From NCBI GenBank assembly GCA_003972855.1, contig QOAS01000182.1:1-5327 (forward strand): a stretch of 5,327 nucleotides of DNA, in the 5' to 3' direction. Source of the stretch: Gammaproteobacteria bacterium. Its GTDB lineage: Bacteria > Aquificota > Aquificia > Aquificales > QOAS01. Under the pieces are notes generated by a model. The model was not told the origin of the DNA. It did no database searches and saw only the letters and a list, made by a program, of their open reading frames with translations. Position numbers and translations under genes: made by a program. This document shows positions 4,963 to 5,327 of this stretch, in pieces; within the stretch, counting starts at the first letter, position 1, and each line of letters starts with the position of its first letter.

Positions 4963-5327
4963 ATGGAAAAATTAAAAATTGTAAAAATAATAAAAGTGCT
5001 TTCTTTTTCTTTTTTGGTATTTAACACTAATACTTTTTCCTTAAGTTCTGAAGAACTAATTAAACTTTCTCCTTCTTTCGGAGTAGCGTCTTTAGTTTGT
5101 TATTCTCACAAAGAATATCAGGATAAAAATGGGGCTTGTGATGTAGAAGTAGGTTACCATATATCGTCAACCGGCGAATCGAATAGTGTGAGAGGAAAAA
5201 TCTATGTATCAGAAGACGGTATAGATGATAAAGGTAGGCGAATTTATTTTTATGATTTTATAGAAGAAAATGGAAACGAAATTTATGGTGCTGTTTTGAT
5301 AAAAGAAAGCGTTGAGAAGGAATTATA
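4963..5327 (+). CDS. Probable exported protein of unknown function (runs off right edge)
   Basis: An open frame from the ATG at 4963 continues 121 codons to the window end, where TA is the first two bases of the next codon; it may be a stop or a Tyr. The start MEKLKIVKIIKVLSFSFLVF is a positive n-region and hydrophobic stretch typical of a Sec signal peptide, with cleavage possible near residues 25-28. The mature part is polar and has two cysteines, Cys46 and Cys59, that could form a disulfide in the periplasm. Later segments (HISSTG, KIYVSEDG, RRIYFYDFI) look like alternating beta strands. I do not recognise a family. GC is about 31 % over 5027... of the counted 300 bases from 4981, against about 44 % in the first 120 bases of the peroxiredoxin gene, which suggests acquired or rapidly evolving DNA. 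No Shine-Dalgarno is seen. Confidence 0.7.
   Translation, partial: MEKLKIVKIIKVLSFSFLVFNTNTFSLSSEELIKLSPSFGVASLVCYSHKEYQDKNGACDVEVGYHISSTGESNSVRGKIYVSEDGIDDKGRRIYFYDFIEENGNEIYGAVLIKESVEKEL

Overview
The window looks like chromosomal DNA of a thermophilic bacterium, most likely of the phylum Aquificota (Aquifex/Hydrogenobacter/Thermocrinis type). That placement is inferred from Lys/Glu-rich proteins, AGG/AGA/ATA-rich codon use at middling GC (roughly 42-45 % in the core genes, hand-counted only in parts), and an archaeal-type peroxiredoxin in an otherwise bacterial gene set. No database search was possible.

Layout, left to right. A pentapeptide-repeat protein gene (1-143, minus) runs off the left edge. 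Upstream of it on the same strand is thrS, threonyl-tRNA synthetase, which is split into two overlapping frames (657-2213 and 214-660, minus). A 70-bp gap separates thrS from a divergent plus-strand gene for a lipoprotein made of TPR repeats (2284-3102). That gene converges on folD (3099-3953, minus) with a 4-bp overlap of the two stop codons. A 187-bp AT-rich region holds a GC-rich hairpin with a T-tract facing folD and a textbook promoter and Shine-Dalgarno for a peroxiredoxin gene (4141-4809, plus). After a 153-bp T-rich spacer, an AT-rich gene for a probable exported protein (4963 onward, plus) runs off the right edge.

The genes are mostly unrelated housekeeping functions: tRNA charging, one-carbon folate metabolism and peroxide detoxification, plus an envelope TPR lipoprotein and two partial proteins of unknown role. 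No operon with a shared pathway is visible. I found no tRNA or rRNA gene, CRISPR array, insertion sequence or transposase.

The most notable point is thrS. All catalytic, zinc and editing residues are present, but a one-base shift near 667-680 places motif 3, the third zinc ligand and the anticodon-binding domain in another frame. Restoring one base gives a gap-free match to the E. coli residue spacing. This is therefore a recent frameshift, a sequencing error, or (less likely) a recoded or truly two-piece enzyme. I do not see convincing evidence for a wholly new multi-gene system here.
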